Assembly (NCBI RefSeq): GCF_002307475.1
Contig: NZ_NTMH01000037.1
Span: 1 to 64,000 of the forward strand
Direction: 5' to 3'
Length of the DNA: 64,000 nt
Source of the DNA: Pantoea allii
GTDB lineage: Bacteria > Pseudomonadota > Gammaproteobacteria > Enterobacterales > Enterobacteriaceae
Below the pieces are notes generated by a model, which saw only the letters and a program-made list of their open reading frames with translations, was not told the DNA's origin and did no database searches. Each line of letters begins with the position of its first letter. Within the stretch, counting starts at the first letter, position 1. This document shows, piece after piece, positions 37,623 through 48,951 of this stretch. The position numbers were made by a program, and so were the translations under genes.

Positions 37623-39224
37623 ATGCAACGTCGCCACTTTTTGAAACTCAGCGCGGCACTGGGCGCTGCGGGTGCGCTACCGCTCTGGAGCCGCTCGCTC
37701 ATGGCAGCCAGCCGACCGCCGCTTCCCATCCCCGCGTTGCTGGAGGCGGATGCCAAAGGCCAGTACAGCCTGACGGCGATGGAGGGCACCACGCAATGGC
37801 AGGGGAAAGCGGTGCCCACCTGGGGCTACAACGGCAGCCTGCTGGGGCCGGCTATTCGCCTGAAAAGGGGGACGACGGCCACCATTAACATCCATAACCG
37901 GCTCAGGGAGGCGACGACGCTGCACTGGCACGGCCTGGAAATCCCCGGCGAGGTCGACGGCGGCCCACAGGGCATTATTGCGCCGGGCGCGATGCGTCAG
38001 GTTACGTTCACCCCGGATCAGCCAGCGGCAACCTGCTGGTATCATCCCCATCTGCATGGCAAAACCGGTCATCAGGTCGCACAAGGGCTGGCGGGGTTAA
38101 TCGTGCTGGACGATCAGGCGTCAGGCACGCTCCGTCTGCCCAGCCAGTGGGGCACGGACGATTTGCCGCTTATTTTTCAGGACAAGCAGCTGACGCCGTC
38201 GGGCGAGCGTATTGATTACCAACTGGATGTCATGCGCGCGGCGGTAGGCTGGTTTGGCGACATGATGCTCACCAATGGCGTGCAGTATCCCCAGCATGCC
38301 GTCCCGCGTGGCTGGCTCCGTCTGAGGCTGCTTAACGGCTGTAATGCCCGTTCTCTGCATATTGCTGCCAGCGACAAGCGCCCTTTGTATGTTATCGCCA
38401 GCGACGGCGGACTGCTGTCTGAGCCGGTCAAACTAGACTCGCTCCCGCTGCTGCCGGGTGAACGCTTTGAGATCATGATCGATACCTCAGACGGCAACGC
38501 CTTTGATATCGTTACGCTGCCCGTCACGCAAATGGGCATGACGCTGGCACCTTTCGATCACCCCTTACCATTGGTGAATATCTTGCCGCTGCGGATCATG
38601 GCCAGCGCAACCTTACCTGACCAGTTAGCGACGCTGCCGGCCGTGCCGAAAACAGAAAACCTGACAACGCGCTGGCTGCAGCTCAGTATGGATCCGCAGT
38701 TGGATCAACAGGGGATGCAGGCGCTGATGGCGCGCTATGGTGAGAAAGCCATGGGGAAAGGGGCGCACCATGATATGGCGATGGGCAACGATGCGAGTGG
38801 GATGAAACATGATGGCGATGTGCAGACGATGGATCACCAGAATATGGACCAGGGTGAGAAGGCTGCGGCGACCTATGATTTTCACAACGGAAATAAAATC
38901 AACGGCCTGCCGTTTGATATGACCCGGCCAGCCTTTGACGTGAAGCAGGGCACCCTCGAAAAATGGACCATTTCTGGCGAAGGCGACAGCATGCTGCATC
39001 CTTTCCATATTCACGGTACACAGTTCCGCATTCTTTCAGAAAACGGTAAACCGCCTGCCGCTCATCGTCAGGGTTGGAAAGACATGGTGAATGTCGACGG
39101 CTGGCGCAGCGAAGTGCTGGTCCGTTTCAACCACCTTGCCGCCGCCGATCATGCGTATATGGCCCATTGTCATTTGCTGGAGCATGAAGATACCGGAATG
39201 ATGCTGGGTTTTACCGTGACCTGA
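37623..39224 (+). CDS. cueO: Multicopper oxidase CueO
   Basis: Periplasmic cuprous oxidase that protects against copper. The 533 residues begin with a Tat signal ([12 protein letters not shown]). Copper ligand motifs HWHG, HPHLHG, HPFHIHG and [13 protein letters not shown] are complete, giving type 1, 2 and 3 sites. A Met/His-rich insert (about 375-415, [20 protein letters not shown]) corresponds to the substrate Cu(I)-binding loop of E. coli CueO and is rather long here. It has a CueR-type promoter and converges on a PLP enzyme gene with only 2 bp between the stops. Confidence 0.95.
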   Translation: MQRRHFLKLSAALGAAGALPLWSRSLMAASRPPLPIPALLEADAKGQYSLTAMEGTTQWQGKAVPTWGYNGSLLGPAIRLKRGTTATINIHNRLREATTLHWHGLEIPGEVDGGPQGIIAPGAMRQVTFTPDQPAATCWYHPHLHGKTGHQVAQGLAGLIVLDDQASGTLRLPSQWGTDDLPLIFQDKQLTPSGERIDYQLDVMRAAVGWFGDMMLTNGVQYPQHAVPRGWLRLRLLNGCNARSLHIAASDKRPLYVIASDGGLLSEPVKLDSLPLLPGERFEIMIDTSDGNAFDIVTLPVTQMGMTLAPFDHPLPLVNILPLRIMASATLPDQLATLPAVPKTENLTTRWLQLSMDPQLDQQGMQALMARYGEKAMGKGAHHDMAMGNDASGMKHDGDVQTMDHQNMDQGEKAAATYDFHNGNKINGLPFDMTRPAFDVKQGTLEKWTISGEGDSMLHPFHIHGTQFRILSENGKPPAAHRQGWKDMVNVDGWRSEVLVRFNHLAAADHAYMAHCHLLEHEDTGMMLGFTVT

Positions 39225-39226
39225 TC

Positions 39227-40510
39227 TCAGGCACGTTCAAGGGCCAGCCGGATATCCTCTACCAGGTCGCCGGCGTTTTCGATGCCGATAGATAATCGTA
39301 TCGTCGCGTCGGTGATGCCAATCCGCTGACGCACTGCATCAGGCACGCCAGAATGGGTGGTGGTGCCGGGATGGCTGGCAAGCGATTCGGTGCCGCCCAG
39401 GCTGACGGCCTGTTTAAACAGTGAAAGCGCATTGAGAAAGCGAAACGCCGCGGGCTGTCCGCCAACAATGTCAAAAGAGAACGTTGATCCGGCGCCGCTG
39501 CACTGTTCACGATACGTTCTGCCTGCAGGGCTTTCTGCATCCAGGTAGGGTAACCAGTGCAGCCCTGCGACTTTGGGATGAGGGCGCAAAAAGGCGGCGA
39601 CGGCTTCGGCATTGTGAAACGCTTTCTCCATGCGCAACGACAGCGTTTCCAGCGAACGGCCAATCATCCAGCTTGAGTGCGGGTCCAACTGTGTGCCAAT
39701 CGCGCTACGCAGGGCACGAATTTGCGTCATCAGTGTTTTGTTACCCATCACCGCACCAGCGATGAGATCGGAGTGCCCGCCCACGTATTTGGTCAGAGAA
39801 TAAAGCGAGAGATCTGCACCCAGCGTCAAAGGCTGCTGAAAAATCGGGCCCAGCAGCGTGTTATCACAGGCGACCACCGGACGTGAACCCTGTTGCCGCG
39901 CAATGTCGTCGGCGATGCGTGCCATCAGGGCAATATTGACCAGGCTGTTAGTCGGGTTAGCCGGTGTTTCCACCAGAATCAGCGCAACACGTCCCAGCGC
40001 CATCGCGCTATGTGCCGCATCGCGCACTTTGGCCTCATCGTGCCCGTCACTAAAGCCAACCGCGTTGATGTTCAGATTATGCAGTGTCTTACTCAGCAGC
40101 GTTTCCGTACCACCATACAGCGGCTGAGAATGCAAAATGACGTCACCGGGCCTTGCAAAGGTTAACAGCGTTGTCGAAATGGCTGCCATACCGGAGGCGA
40201 ACAAGGCACAGCTTTCTGCCTGTTCATAGATTGCCAGCCTGTCTTCAACGATCTCACTGTTAGGATGATTAAAGCGGGAATAGACCAGTCCGCCGCTTTT
40301 GCCTTCTGGCGGCTGACGGCGGCCTGAAACGTAATCGAAAAAGTCGCGGCCTTCTTCTGCGCTGTCAAAAACAAAGGTTGAGGTAAGAAACACCGGCGGC
40401 TTAACCGCCCCCTCAGACAGGCGAGGATCGTAGCCATAATTCAGCATCTGCGTTTCAGGATGCAGTTGACGATCGCCAACGTGCGTTTTCTTACTTGAGG
40501 GTGAGGCCAT
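39227..40510 (-). CDS. Cys/Met metabolism PLP-dependent enzyme (cystathionine gamma-synthase family)
   Basis: Fold-type I PLP enzyme of 427 residues. The internal-aldimine lysine is in [17 protein letters not shown], and [10 protein letters not shown] and [20 protein letters not shown] are family blocks. It resembles the longer methionine gamma-lyase/cystathionine gamma-synthase-like subgroup with an insert near residue 65 ([13 protein letters not shown]). Substrate (methionine, cystathionine or O-acetylhomoserine) is not decided by sequence. It occupies the slot where E. coli has gcd, between cueO and hpt. No MetJ box was found in its 234-bp upstream region. Confidence 0.85.
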   Translation of the reverse strand: MASPSSKKTHVGDRQLHPETQMLNYGYDPRLSEGAVKPPVFLTSTFVFDSAEEGRDFFDYVSGRRQPPEGKSGGLVYSRFNHPNSEIVEDRLAIYEQAESCALFASGMAAISTTLLTFARPGDVILHSQPLYGGTETLLSKTLHNLNINAVGFSDGHDEAKVRDAAHSAMALGRVALILVETPANPTNSLVNIALMARIADDIARQQGSRPVVACDNTLLGPIFQQPLTLGADLSLYSLTKYVGGHSDLIAGAVMGNKTLMTQIRALRSAIGTQLDPHSSWMIGRSLETLSLRMEKAFHNAEAVAAFLRPHPKVAGLHWLPYLDAESPAGRTYREQCSGAGSTFSFDIVGGQPAAFRFLNALSLFKQAVSLGGTESLASHPGTTTHSGVPDAVRQRIGITDATIRLSIGIENAGDLVEDIRLALERA

Positions 40511-40744
40511 TGAGATCTCCCAATAAGGTCGTTAACCGCATAACGATATGTTGTTAAAATCGTATCATGCAGTAATTAATGCTGCTAAATGCCGTATTGT
40601 TCTAAGGTAATGCTGATGATGCAACTGCCTGAACGCAGGTGAAGAATTTTACCGCACGTAAACGTTTGCTATTTCCGTGCGGCGTCAGTACTCAGTTCTA
40701 CTATGATAAACTGCGTGGCTTTGTGAGCTACCAGGCAGAAGGCA

Positions 40745-41281
40745 ATGAAACATACTGTTGACGTAATGATCCCTGAAGAGGCAATCGCCGCGCGCATTGC
40801 TGAACTGGGCAAAGAGATTACCGCCCATTACCGCGACAGCGGCAGTGATATGGTGCTGGTGGGGCTACTTCGTGGCTCGTTCATGTTTATGGCTGATTTA
40901 TGCCGCGTCATTGACGTGCCACACGAAGTCGATTTTATGACCGCATCCAGTTACGGCAGCGGTATGTCCACGACCCGGGATGTTAAAATCCTCAAAGATC
41001 TGGATGAAGATATTCGGGGTAAAGACGTATTAATTGTCGAAGACATCATCGACTCCGGTAACACGCTTTCCAAAGTGCGCGAGATCCTGCGTCTGCGTGA
41101 GCCAAAATCACTGGCGATTTGTACCCTGCTGGACAAGCCTGAACGCCGTGAAGTCGACGTCAGGGTTGAATACGTGGGCTTTTCCATTCCTGACGAGTTT
41201 GTCGTGGGCTTTGGCATTGACTATGCGCAGCATTATCGCCATCTGCCTTACATTGGCAAAGTGGTGCCGCTCGAAGACTGA
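40745..41281 (+). CDS. hpt: Hypoxanthine phosphoribosyltransferase
   Basis: Purine salvage enzyme: hypoxanthine (and guanine) plus PRPP gives IMP (GMP). The 178 residues equal E. coli Hpt. The PRPP-binding motif [17 protein letters not shown] and the loop [11 protein letters not shown] are conserved; the base-recognition end has [20 protein letters not shown]. It is divergent from the PLP enzyme and convergent with can (78 bp gap). Confidence 0.96.
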   Translation: MKHTVDVMIPEEAIAARIAELGKEITAHYRDSGSDMVLVGLLRGSFMFMADLCRVIDVPHEVDFMTASSYGSGMSTTRDVKILKDLDEDIRGKDVLIVEDIIDSGNTLSKVREILRLREPKSLAICTLLDKPERREVDVRVEYVGFSIPDEFVVGFGIDYAQHYRHLPYIGKVVPLED

Positions 41282-41359
41282 ATGCCGTTTACCGCACATT
41301 CTTCCAAGGCCCGCGCCCTTCATTTCGTGTAGGCTTGTCGCGCACAGCGGTTACTGGCG

Positions 41360-42016
41360 CTAAAAATCGCCCTTAACCAACAGATTGGCCATGCCGTGAC
41401 GATAGCGTTGCTCAAGGTTTTCCCGGCTGCTTGCCGTAACATCAAGGTTACGCAGGCAGCCATCCTGGATACCGTAAACCCAGCCATGCAGCGAAACTTT
41501 GCGTCCGCGCTTCCAGGCGGATTGCAGAATAGTGGAATGCCCCAGATTATAAACCTGCTCAACGACGTTGATTTCGCAGAGTTTATCCAGGCGTTTATCC
41601 GGCGGGAGTTCTCCCAGCAACACGCTATGCTTGTACCAGAGATCGCGAATGTGCAGCAGCCAGTTATCAATAAGACCGAGCTCTGGATTATCCATTGCGG
41701 CCTGCACACCGCCGCAACCATAGTGGCCGCACACGATGATGTGTTCAACTTCCAGCACTTCAACGGCGTATTGCACGACAGAAAGGCAGTTAAGGTCGGT
41801 ATGAACCACCAGGTTGGCAACGTTGCGATGAACAAACAGTTCGCCGGGTTCAAGGCCGGTGAGACGTTCGGCGGGTACGCGGCTGTCTGAACAGCCAATC
41901 CAAAGGAAACGCGGTTTTTGCGCCTGAGCCAGTCGCTCAAAAAAGCCGGGATCTTCTTTGACCAGTAATGTGGACCATTCGCGGTTATTACTGATCAGGG
42001 TATCAATATCTGTCAT
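41360..42016 (-). CDS. can: Beta-class carbonic anhydrase
   Basis: Interconverts CO2 and bicarbonate, supplying bicarbonate for carboxylation reactions. It has 218 residues. Zinc ligands are in CSDSRVPAE (Cys, Asp) and CGHYGCGGV (His, Cys). ATG 42016 ([15 protein letters not shown]) is the family start; a 9-codon upstream extension is not conserved. It is divergent from yadG (106 bp). E. coli Can is essential in air; the second E. coli enzyme CynT is not in this window. Confidence 0.96.
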   Translation of the reverse strand: MTDIDTLISNNREWSTLLVKEDPGFFERLAQAQKPRFLWIGCSDSRVPAERLTGLEPGELFVHRNVANLVVHTDLNCLSVVQYAVEVLEVEHIIVCGHYGCGGVQAAMDNPELGLIDNWLLHIRDLWYKHSVLLGELPPDKRLDKLCEINVVEQVYNLGHSTILQSAWKRGRKVSLHGWVYGIQDGCLRNLDVTASSRENLEQRYRHGMANLLVKGDF

Positions 42017-42122
42017 GGCGTTAAGCAACCTGTTACTGCGCATTTGCGTGCGCGTACTATAGGCGAAGGCTTCCTAAATTCAAACGGCATTACAATGCCA
42101 CAAAACAGGGTATGTATTCAGA

Positions 42123-43049
42123 ATGACCTATGCACTGGAACTTTCCCGGCTGACCAAGACCTATCCCGGCGGCGTACAGGCGCTCAAGGGCATCGATCTC
42201 AACGTCGAAGCCGGTGATTTTTATGCACTACTGGGACCTAACGGCGCGGGTAAATCAACCACTATCGGCATTATCAGTTCGCTGGTGAATAAGTCTGAGG
42301 GAAGCGTACGCGTCTTCGGCTACGATCTGGAAAAAAACGTGGTCAATGCCAAACGCCAGTTGGGCCTTGTTCCACAGGAGTTTAACTTCAACCCGTTTGA
42401 GACGGTCATGCAGATCGTGGTGAATCAGGCCGGTTACTATGGCGTTGAGCGCCGCGAAGCGCTTCAGCGTGCGGAAAAGCATCTGAAACAGCTCGACCTG
42501 TGGGAAAAACGCAATGAGCGGGCACGGATGCTGTCCGGCGGGATGAAACGTCGCCTGATGATCGCCCGTGCCTTGATGCATTCGCCTAAATTGCTGATTC
42601 TGGATGAACCCACTGCCGGGGTTGATATTGAACTGCGCCGCTCAATGTGGGTATTTCTGAAAGATCTTAATGCCCAGGGCACCACCATTATCCTGACCAC
42701 CCACTATCTTGAAGAGGCCGAAATGCTGTGCCGCAACATCGGCATTATTCAAAATGGTGAACTGGTAGAAAACACCTCAATGAAATCTCTGCTTTCAAAG
42801 CTGAAATCAGAAACGTTCATCCTGGATCTGGCCCCGCGCAGTCCGTTGCCGTCGCTGGAAGGTTTCCAGTACCGGCTGGTTGATACCTCGACGCTGGAAG
42901 TGGAAGTGCTACGCGAGCAGGGGCTGAACAGTGTATTTAGCCAGCTCAGCGCCCAGGGCGTACAGGTACTGAGTATGCGCAACAAAGCGAATCGTCTGGA
43001 AGAGCTGTTCGTCGGCCTGACGCAAGGAAAAACAGGAGCTAAAGCATGA
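42123..43049 (+). CDS. yadG: ABC transporter ATP-binding protein YadG
   Basis: ATPase of an ABC-2-type exporter. The 308 residues contain Walker A GPNGAGKST, signature LSGGMKRRL, Walker B LLILDEPTAGVD and a C-terminal extension common to drug/polysaccharide exporters of the CcmA/NodI type. It overlaps yadH by 4 bp (ATGA). The exported substrate is unknown. Confidence 0.94.
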   Translation: MTYALELSRLTKTYPGGVQALKGIDLNVEAGDFYALLGPNGAGKSTTIGIISSLVNKSEGSVRVFGYDLEKNVVNAKRQLGLVPQEFNFNPFETVMQIVVNQAGYYGVERREALQRAEKHLKQLDLWEKRNERARMLSGGMKRRLMIARALMHSPKLLILDEPTAGVDIELRRSMWVFLKDLNAQGTTIILTTHYLEEAEMLCRNIGIIQNGELVENTSMKSLLSKLKSETFILDLAPRSPLPSLEGFQYRLVDTSTLEVEVLREQGLNSVFSQLSAQGVQVLSMRNKANRLEELFVGLTQGKTGAKA

Positions 43050-43816
43050 CACATTTGTACTGGGTGGCGTTAAAGAGCATCTGGGCCAGGGAGGTGAACC
43101 GTTTCGCCCGTATCTGGATTCAGACGTTGGTGCCGCCCGTCATCACCATGACGCTTTATTTTATTATCTTTGGTAACCTTATCGGTGCGCGCATCGGCGA
43201 TATGAATGGGTTCAGCTACATGCAGTTTATTGTGCCTGGATTGATCATGATGTCGGTGATCACCAACGCCTATGCCAACGTGGCTTCCTCGTTCTTTAGC
43301 GCCAAATTTCAGCGCAATATCGAAGAGCTGCTGGTGGCACCGGTGCCGACGCACATCATTATTGCGGGCTACGTCGGTGGCGGTGTGGCACGCGGGGTTT
43401 GTGTTGGTGTGCTGGTCACGGCCGTCTCGCTGTTTTTCGTGCCGTTCCATGTGCACTCCTGGATGATGGTTGCCATCACGCTGCTGCTCACTGCCGTGCT
43501 GTTTTCGCTGGCGGGCCTGATCAATGCGGTGTTTGCCCGCACCTTTGACGATATCAGCCTGATTCCGACCTTTGTGCTGACGCCATTAACCTACCTGGGC
43601 GGCGTATTTTATTCGCTGACGTTGTTACCGCCAGTGTGGCAGGCGATTTCAAAGCTGAACCCGGTGGTGTACATGATAAGCGGCTTCCGCTTTGGCTTTC
43701 TCGGTATCCACGACGTGCCACTGGCCCTGACCTTATCGGTTCTGATTGCCTTTATCGTGGTGTTCTATATCGCGGTGTACTTCCTGATCCAGCGCGGGCG
43801 TGGATTGCGCACCTGA
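43046..43816 (+). CDS. yadH: ABC-2 type transporter permease YadH
   Basis: Inner-membrane partner of YadG; 256 residues with six predicted membrane segments and the ABC-2 motif region GLINAVFARTFDDISLIPTFVLTPLTYLGGVFYSL. Translation is coupled to yadG. The pair is conserved in enterobacteria beside can and panD; substrate unknown. A strong palindromic terminator follows. Confidence 0.94.
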   Translation: MTHLYWVALKSIWAREVNRFARIWIQTLVPPVITMTLYFIIFGNLIGARIGDMNGFSYMQFIVPGLIMMSVITNAYANVASSFFSAKFQRNIEELLVAPVPTHIIIAGYVGGGVARGVCVGVLVTAVSLFFVPFHVHSWMMVAITLLLTAVLFSLAGLINAVFARTFDDISLIPTFVLTPLTYLGGVFYSLTLLPPVWQAISKLNPVVYMISGFRFGFLGIHDVPLALTLSVLIAFIVVFYIAVYFLIQRGRGLRT

Positions 43817-43830
43817 TGCAGTAACGGGCA

Positions 43831-43860
43831 AAAAAAAGCAGCGATATCGCTGCTTTTTTT
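43831..43860. terminator. Bidirectional terminator between yadH and panD
   Basis: AGCAGCGATATCGCTGCT is a perfect 18-bp palindrome with an A tract on its left and a T tract on its right, so it can end transcription from both sides. Confidence 0.9.
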
Positions 43861-43886
43861 ATGCCAACTGATCTAAGCCAACTGAC

Positions 43887-44267
43887 CTATGCCAGCTGTA
43901 CCGGCAGCGCTTTTGCGAGGCGCTTCATCTGATTATCCCCTTCAAAGTAGGCCACGTTGGGCTGCCACTGGCGGGCTTGTGCATCATCGACCTGCACATA
44001 GGAGCAAATAATCAGGATATCGCCTTCGCAGGCACAGCGAGCCGCTGCACCGTTTACCGAAATGATTTTCGAGCCACGTTCGGCCGCGATGGCATAGGTG
44101 GAGAAACGCTGACCGTTGGTGACGTTATAAATATCAATGGCTTCATATTGCAGGATGCCAGAAGCATCAAGGAAATCCTGATCGATGGCGCAGGAGCCTT
44201 CATAGTTCAGGTCCGCCTGCGTCACTTTCACGCGATGCAATTTGCCTTGTAAAACCGTGCGAATCAT
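43887..44267 (-). CDS. panD: Aspartate 1-decarboxylase proenzyme
   Basis: Makes beta-alanine from aspartate for pantothenate. The 126-residue proenzyme cleaves between Gly24 and Ser25 (NYEG/SCAID) to create the pyruvoyl group; Tyr and Lys residues near the active site ([10 protein letters not shown]) are present. The C-terminus ends VQLA. The 43859-43900 DNA repeats a 15-bp unit with the same bases as the last codons. It is 51 bp downstream of panC and may belong to the panBCD transcript. Confidence 0.95.
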   Translation of the reverse strand: MIRTVLQGKLHRVKVTQADLNYEGSCAIDQDFLDASGILQYEAIDIYNVTNGQRFSTYAIAAERGSKIISVNGAAARCACEGDILIICSYVQVDDAQARQWQPNVAYFEGDNQMKRLAKALPVQLA

Positions 44268-44318
44268 AGTCAGAAACCTTGTTAAACAGCCAAAAATACG
44301 ACCTGCAACCCGCAGCCT

Positions 44319-45173
44319 TTACTGCGTGAGGTCGACCTGTTGATTATCGATCAGCCGTGCGTTCCCCAGCCAGGCCGCCATTAAAACCACAGCACGCTGG
44401 CTGTCCACCGTCAGAGGCTGTAGCGTTTCTGCATCACAGATTGCCAGACCGTCCGGGCGAAAGCCTTTTTCCTGCAGCGACAGATTCGCGGCATCAATAA
44501 TATCGTCAATCTGCCGCTCGCCATTAGCCAGTCGGGCTGCCATCTCATTCATCACCTGGCTCAGCGCGGGGGCCAGCTTGCGTTCATCATCAGTGAGATA
44601 ACCATTGCGTGAACTGAGTGCCAGACCGTCTTTGGCGCGCACCGTGGGCACACCAATAATCTCAATGTCGAAACCCATATCCGCCACCATTTTACGAATG
44701 ATGGCTAACTGCTGAAAATCTTTCTCACCGAAGCAGGCAATATCGGGCTGAACCAGATTGAATAATTTACTGACGATGGTCGCGACGCCGCGAAAATGGC
44801 CGGGACGACTCGCGCCTTCAAGCAGCGATGACAACACCGGGACGTCCACAAACGTCTGATTGGCCAATCCCTGAGGATAAACCTCCGCAGGTGAGGGGGC
44901 AAACACCACATCGACCGCATGGCGGTTCAGCTTTTCGCAATCCTCCTGAAGCGTGCGCGGATAGCGGGCCAAATCGTCAGGACGATCAAACTGCATGGGG
45001 TTAACGAATATGGACACGATCACGATATCACCCCGTTCACGTGCCTCGTCGACCAGCGTCAAATGTCCTTCGTGCAGATTGCCCATAGTCGGCACCAACG
45101 CGATGCGTTTACCTTGCTCGCGCCAGCGACGAACGTCGCGGCGTAACATGGGCAGAGTTTCGATGATCAGCAC
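44319..45173 (-). CDS. panC: Pantothenate synthetase
   Basis: ATP-dependent condensation of pantoate with beta-alanine. The 284 residues contain the nucleotide-binding [14 protein letters not shown] (HxGH), the [17 protein letters not shown] region and the [10 protein letters not shown] motif (KMSKS analogue). It lies 15 bp after panB and 51 bp before panD. Product enters CoA synthesis, whose last enzyme CoaE is also in this window. Confidence 0.97.
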   Translation of the reverse strand: MLIIETLPMLRRDVRRWREQGKRIALVPTMGNLHEGHLTLVDEARERGDIVIVSIFVNPMQFDRPDDLARYPRTLQEDCEKLNRHAVDVVFAPSPAEVYPQGLANQTFVDVPVLSSLLEGASRPGHFRGVATIVSKLFNLVQPDIACFGEKDFQQLAIIRKMVADMGFDIEIIGVPTVRAKDGLALSSRNGYLTDDERKLAPALSQVMNEMAARLANGERQIDDIIDAANLSLQEKGFRPDGLAICDAETLQPLTVDSQRAVVLMAAWLGNARLIDNQQVDLTQ

Positions 45174-45188
45174 GGCAATTCTCCTGAA

Positions 45189-45983
45189 TTACTGGAAACT
45201 GTGTTCCACGGCGGGGTAGCGTCCTGCTTCAACTTCGGCAATATATTGGCGAATGGCCGCCCGAATATCGCCCGTCTCCGCCAGGAAATTTTTAGCAAAT
45301 TTGGGAACATGTCCGCCAGTGATGCCCAGGGCGTCATGCATGACCAGTATCTGACCGTCAGTGACATTGCCTGCGCCGATACCAATAACCGGAATCGCCA
45401 GTGCCTGGGTCACGCGCTGTGCCAGCGCAACAGGGACGCACTCCAGCACAAGCAGCTGTGCACCCGCCGCCTCCAGGGCCAGGGCATCAGCCAGAAGCTG
45501 CTCTGCGCTCGCTTCATCGCGGCCCTGCACTTTATAGCCACCAAAAATATTCACGGACTGCGGCGTTAATCCCAGATGCCCGCAAACCGGAACGGCGCGC
45601 TCCGTCAGCATTCGTACGCTGTCCGCCAGCCATGCGCCGCCTTCCAGTTTCACCATATTGGCACCGGCGCGCATCAACTGCGCCGCGTTATCAAAGGTTT
45701 GCTGAGGCGTGGCATAACTCATAAAGGGCAGGTCAGCCAGCAAAAGCGACTGAGGCGCGCCACGGCGCACTGCAGCGGTATGGTAGGCAATGTCATTTAC
45801 CGTAACGGGCAACGTTGAGTCATGGCCTTGCACGGTCATTCCAAGTGAATCGCCCACCAGCAGGACCTGAATGCCTTCATCGGCAAACAGTCGGGCAAAA
45901 CTAAACTCGTAGGCGGTCAGGGTGGCGAATTTTTTGCCGCTTTCTTTCCACTGACGCAGGTGAGAAATGGTGGTGGGTTTCAT
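45189..45983 (-). CDS. panB: 3-methyl-2-oxobutanoate hydroxymethyltransferase
   Basis: Transfers a hydroxymethyl group from methylene-THF to alpha-ketoisovalerate, giving ketopantoate. It has 264 residues with a TIM barrel; conserved are [28 protein letters not shown] and [21 protein letters not shown]. Starts with [13 protein letters not shown] as in E. coli. First gene of the pan cluster; folK lies 83 bp upstream in the same orientation. Confidence 0.97.
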   Translation of the reverse strand: MKPTTISHLRQWKESGKKFATLTAYEFSFARLFADEGIQVLLVGDSLGMTVQGHDSTLPVTVNDIAYHTAAVRRGAPQSLLLADLPFMSYATPQQTFDNAAQLMRAGANMVKLEGGAWLADSVRMLTERAVPVCGHLGLTPQSVNIFGGYKVQGRDEASAEQLLADALALEAAGAQLLVLECVPVALAQRVTQALAIPVIGIGAGNVTDGQILVMHDALGITGGHVPKFAKNFLAETGDIRAAIRQYIAEVEAGRYPAVEHSFQ

Positions 45984-46066
45984 GGTGCTCTCAACTCAGA
46001 AATTCAGATTGGCGCATTTTACTGGATAGTGTTGCAGAGCGGAATCCATGAAGTGTGATTAGGTGC

Positions 46067-46552
46067 TTAGCTGTGCCATGGTCGGATGCTGGAACGGTCC
46101 AACTGGGCCAGGATTGGTTTGAGCGACCGACCGTCTGGCAGGCTCAGATCGGGGGCAATCTCCAGCAACGGAACCAGCATAAATGCGCGATTAAGCAAAT
46201 CATAATGCGGCACGGTGAGACGGTCGCTGTTGAGGCTGGCTGTACCAAACAACATGATATCAATATCCAGCGTGCGTGGTCCCCAGCGCTCGGCCTTGCG
46301 AACGCGACCGTGTTCCTGCTCAATGCGCTGCGTCTGGTCCAGCAGCGCCTCGGCAGACAACGCGGTATCGAGAGCGACGGCCGCATTGAGATAATCGGGC
46401 TGGTCCGGTGGGCCATAGGGCGGCGTCCGGTAAAAAGCGGAGGTCGCCACGCGCTGTGTATCAGGGAGTGCATCCAGCGCTGACAGCGCTGCATCAATCT
46501 GATGCAGCGGATCGGCAAGGTTACTGCCTAGTGCCAGATACACACGTGTCAT
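46067..46552 (-). CDS. folK: 6-hydroxymethyl-7,8-dihydropterin pyrophosphokinase
   Basis: Pyrophosphorylates hydroxymethyldihydropterin with ATP for folate synthesis. It has 161 residues. The conserved ALGSNLADP start, [26 protein letters not shown] and [15 protein letters not shown] blocks (metal-binding DxD in LDIDIM) are visible. Its ATG overlaps the pcnB stop (ATGA), so it is translationally coupled to pcnB, as in E. coli. It is separated from panB by 83 bp. Confidence 0.96.
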   Translation of the reverse strand: MTRVYLALGSNLADPLHQIDAALSALDALPDTQRVATSAFYRTPPYGPPDQPDYLNAAVALDTALSAEALLDQTQRIEQEHGRVRKAERWGPRTLDIDIMLFGTASLNSDRLTVPHYDLLNRAFMLVPLLEIAPDLSLPDGRSLKPILAQLDRSSIRPWHS

Positions 46553-47967
46553 GACGCGCTATTGTTATCACGACGCGGAGCCGTTGAACGGCGACGTGGG
46601 CGACGCGTGCGGCTGCGTGGTGCCGGATCGTCTCCCAGCGTATTCAGCATGGTCTTCTGCTGTGGCGGCGCGGCCACCTGGAATTCGCCCCACCACTTAC
46701 TCAGACGCAGCAGTTCCGGGTTGTTTTCTACCTCAGCCCGCAAAGAGAGCAGGTCGTAAGCGGCGCGGAACTTCGGATGCTCCATCAGCTTCCAGGCTCG
46801 CTTACCATGGCGACGAGACATGCGTAACTGCAACTGCCAGATATCACGAATTAACGATGTGATGCGTTTAGGGATCGCCAGCGCACGGCAGGCTTCATCC
46901 AGCGTATCGTTCATGGCCAGGGCAAAGGCATCGTAATAGGTCAGGCCACTTTCCTGCGCAATGCGTTCGGCGGCTTCAAGCTGGGGATACCAGAACATCG
47001 CGGCAAACAGAAACGCCGGATTAACCCGCATATCATTCTGAATACGGTTATCGGTGTTCTTCAGCACCTGCGCCAGCATGCGTTCCATGTGGCTGTCGCC
47101 GTTCTCGGTAAAGTTACGCGCCAGCGTCGGGAACAGCGGCTGAAATAACTGGTATTCACACAGTTTAAGCCAGGTACTGTAGCCATAGCCGGCCTGCAGC
47201 AGCTTTAGCGACTCTTCAAACAGGCGCGCGGCGGGCACGTCACGTAGCAACGACGCCAGGCGTGGAATCGGCTCGGCCGTTTCAGGCGCAATGCGCATAT
47301 TCAGTTTGGCAGCGAAACGCGCGACACGCAGCATCCGCACAGGATCTTCGCGATAACGGGTTTCCGGGTCGCCAATCAGGCGAATGATGCCTTGTTGCAG
47401 ATCGTTCAGCCCACCAACATAGTCGCGCACCGAAAAATCGGCCACGCTGTAATAGAGGCTGTTGATGGTCAGATCGCGACGCTGGGCATCATCTTCGATG
47501 TTGCCAAAAATGTTGTCGCGCAGCAGCATACCGCTCTGGGCACGCTGAGAGTTGTTCTGATCGTCGGTGGTCTCTTCAATCTGATGATGACCGCGGAACG
47601 TTGCCACTTCGATCACTTCCGGGCCAAACATCACGTGCGCCAGACGGAAACGACGACCAACCAGACGGCAGTTGCGGAACAGTTTACGCATCTGCTCCGG
47701 CGTGGCGTTTGTGGTCACGTCGAAGTCTTTCGGCTTCTGCCCCAGCAGCAAATCGCGTACGCCACCGCCAACAAGATAGGCTTCATAACCGGCTTTATTC
47801 AGGCGATATAGCACCTTGAGGGCATTTTCGCTGATGTCTTTACGTGAGATGGTGTGGCTTTCACGAGGAATGATGGTCATATGACTCTCAGGTTCAACCT
47901 CTGCTGGTGCTTCCTCGTCATCACGCTTCAGGACTTTCCGGCAAAAATTAGCTACTCGGGTAAAAAT
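46549..47967 (-). CDS. pcnB: Poly(A) polymerase I, AUU start codon
   Basis: Adds 3' poly(A) tails that promote RNA decay; also controls ColE1-type plasmid copy number via antisense RNA I. It has 472 residues. Class-II nucleotidyltransferase motifs are [30 protein letters not shown] (catalytic DxD) and [13 protein letters not shown]; a basic C-terminal tail is present ([20 protein letters not shown]). The conserved N-terminus [14 protein letters not shown] begins right after an ATT codon at 47967, with GAGGTG 4 nt upstream. E. coli pcnB is known to start with AUU, so this is the likely start; an in-frame GTG at 47988 is the alternative. Confidence 0.94.
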   Translation of the reverse strand: MFTRVANFCRKVLKRDDEEAPAEVEPESHMTIIPRESHTISRKDISENALKVLYRLNKAGYEAYLVGGGVRDLLLGQKPKDFDVTTNATPEQMRKLFRNCRLVGRRFRLAHVMFGPEVIEVATFRGHHQIEETTDDQNNSQRAQSGMLLRDNIFGNIEDDAQRRDLTINSLYYSVADFSVRDYVGGLNDLQQGIIRLIGDPETRYREDPVRMLRVARFAAKLNMRIAPETAEPIPRLASLLRDVPAARLFEESLKLLQAGYGYSTWLKLCEYQLFQPLFPTLARNFTENGDSHMERMLAQVLKNTDNRIQNDMRVNPAFLFAAMFWYPQLEAAERIAQESGLTYYDAFALAMNDTLDEACRALAIPKRITSLIRDIWQLQLRMSRRHGKRAWKLMEHPKFRAAYDLLSLRAEVENNPELLRLSKWWGEFQVAAPPQQKTMLNTLGDDPAPRSRTRRPRRRSTAPRRDNNSAS

Positions 47968-48053
47968 GGGACACCTCGACAGTGACAATTAGGGTGTAGG
48001 TAAAATCAGCGGCTAATCATAGCCTGTTGTGAATCATTTGAGAATGCTGTTGT

Positions 48054-48941
48054 CTATGCATCCGTTATCAGGGCGTTATCATGAGGTATCAAAGCGATAT
48101 TCCACTGCTTCACAGCCTCAGACAGCAGTTTCTCCTGCGTTTTGTCCTTCCAACCTTCGCCAACCGGCTGCCCCAGAAAGCGTAAAGCCTGTACCAGGCA
48201 GGGACGTGTATCCCCATCAGGCAGCGCGGGCGCATGATTTTGTTTAGAAAGTTTGTGACCATCAGCGGTGATCGCCAGGGGCAAATGCAGATAGTCCGGC
48301 GGCATCCAGCCGAATTGCTGATAAAGCGCAATCTGCCGTACCGTTGGCTCAATTAAATCAGCCCCACGCACAATTTCTGTGATGCCCTGATGATGATCGT
48401 CCACGACCACCGCCAGATTGTAAGCAAACAGCCCATCACGACGATGAATAATAAAATCTTCTTCAGCCAGTCGCCTGTCGGCGACGACCTCGCCCCTGAG
48501 CCGATCCTGAAAACGATAGACAGGTGCATGCTGGCGCAGGCGCAGGGCTGCCTTATCGGGGCCATGTTGCCGGTCCCGACAGTGACCATCGTAAAAGCCG
48601 CCAGTTTGCTGAATGCGGCTTCGCGAACAGGTGCAGAAATAACTTTGACGCTGCGTTCTCAACCACTGTAGTGCGTCACGATAGGCGTTATGCCGCTGTG
48701 ACTGCCACATCACCTCACCATCCCAGTTCAGGCCGTAATGCTCCAGCTGTTGCAGAATCCGCGTTGCGGCACCCGCGACTTCACGAGGCGGATCGATATC
48801 TTCAATACGCACCAGCCAGCGACCATGCTGTGCGCGAGCGCTGAGGTAACTGCCTAACGCAGCAATCAGGGAGCCGAAATGGAGTTCACCGGAAGGGGAT
48901 GGCGCAAAGCGCCCAACGCAGGATGAGAATGACATAGGCAT
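48054..48941 (-). CDS. gluQ: Glutamyl-Q tRNA(Asp) synthetase
   Basis: Attaches glutamate to the queuosine base of tRNA(Asp). The 295 residues look like the catalytic half of glutamyl-tRNA synthetase without an anticodon-binding domain: [22 protein letters not shown] (HIGH region), the zinc site [10 protein letters not shown]...YDGHC and HKLSKQN (KMSKS). Start at 48941 or the ATG two codons later cannot be separated. It lies between dksA and pcnB in the usual order and was called yadB in E. coli. Confidence 0.94.
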   Translation of the reverse strand: MPMSFSSCVGRFAPSPSGELHFGSLIAALGSYLSARAQHGRWLVRIEDIDPPREVAGAATRILQQLEHYGLNWDGEVMWQSQRHNAYRDALQWLRTQRQSYFCTCSRSRIQQTGGFYDGHCRDRQHGPDKAALRLRQHAPVYRFQDRLRGEVVADRRLAEEDFIIHRRDGLFAYNLAVVVDDHHQGITEIVRGADLIEPTVRQIALYQQFGWMPPDYLHLPLAITADGHKLSKQNHAPALPDGDTRPCLVQALRFLGQPVGEGWKDKTQEKLLSEAVKQWNIALIPHDNALITDA

Positions 48942-48951
48942 TATGAACCAG

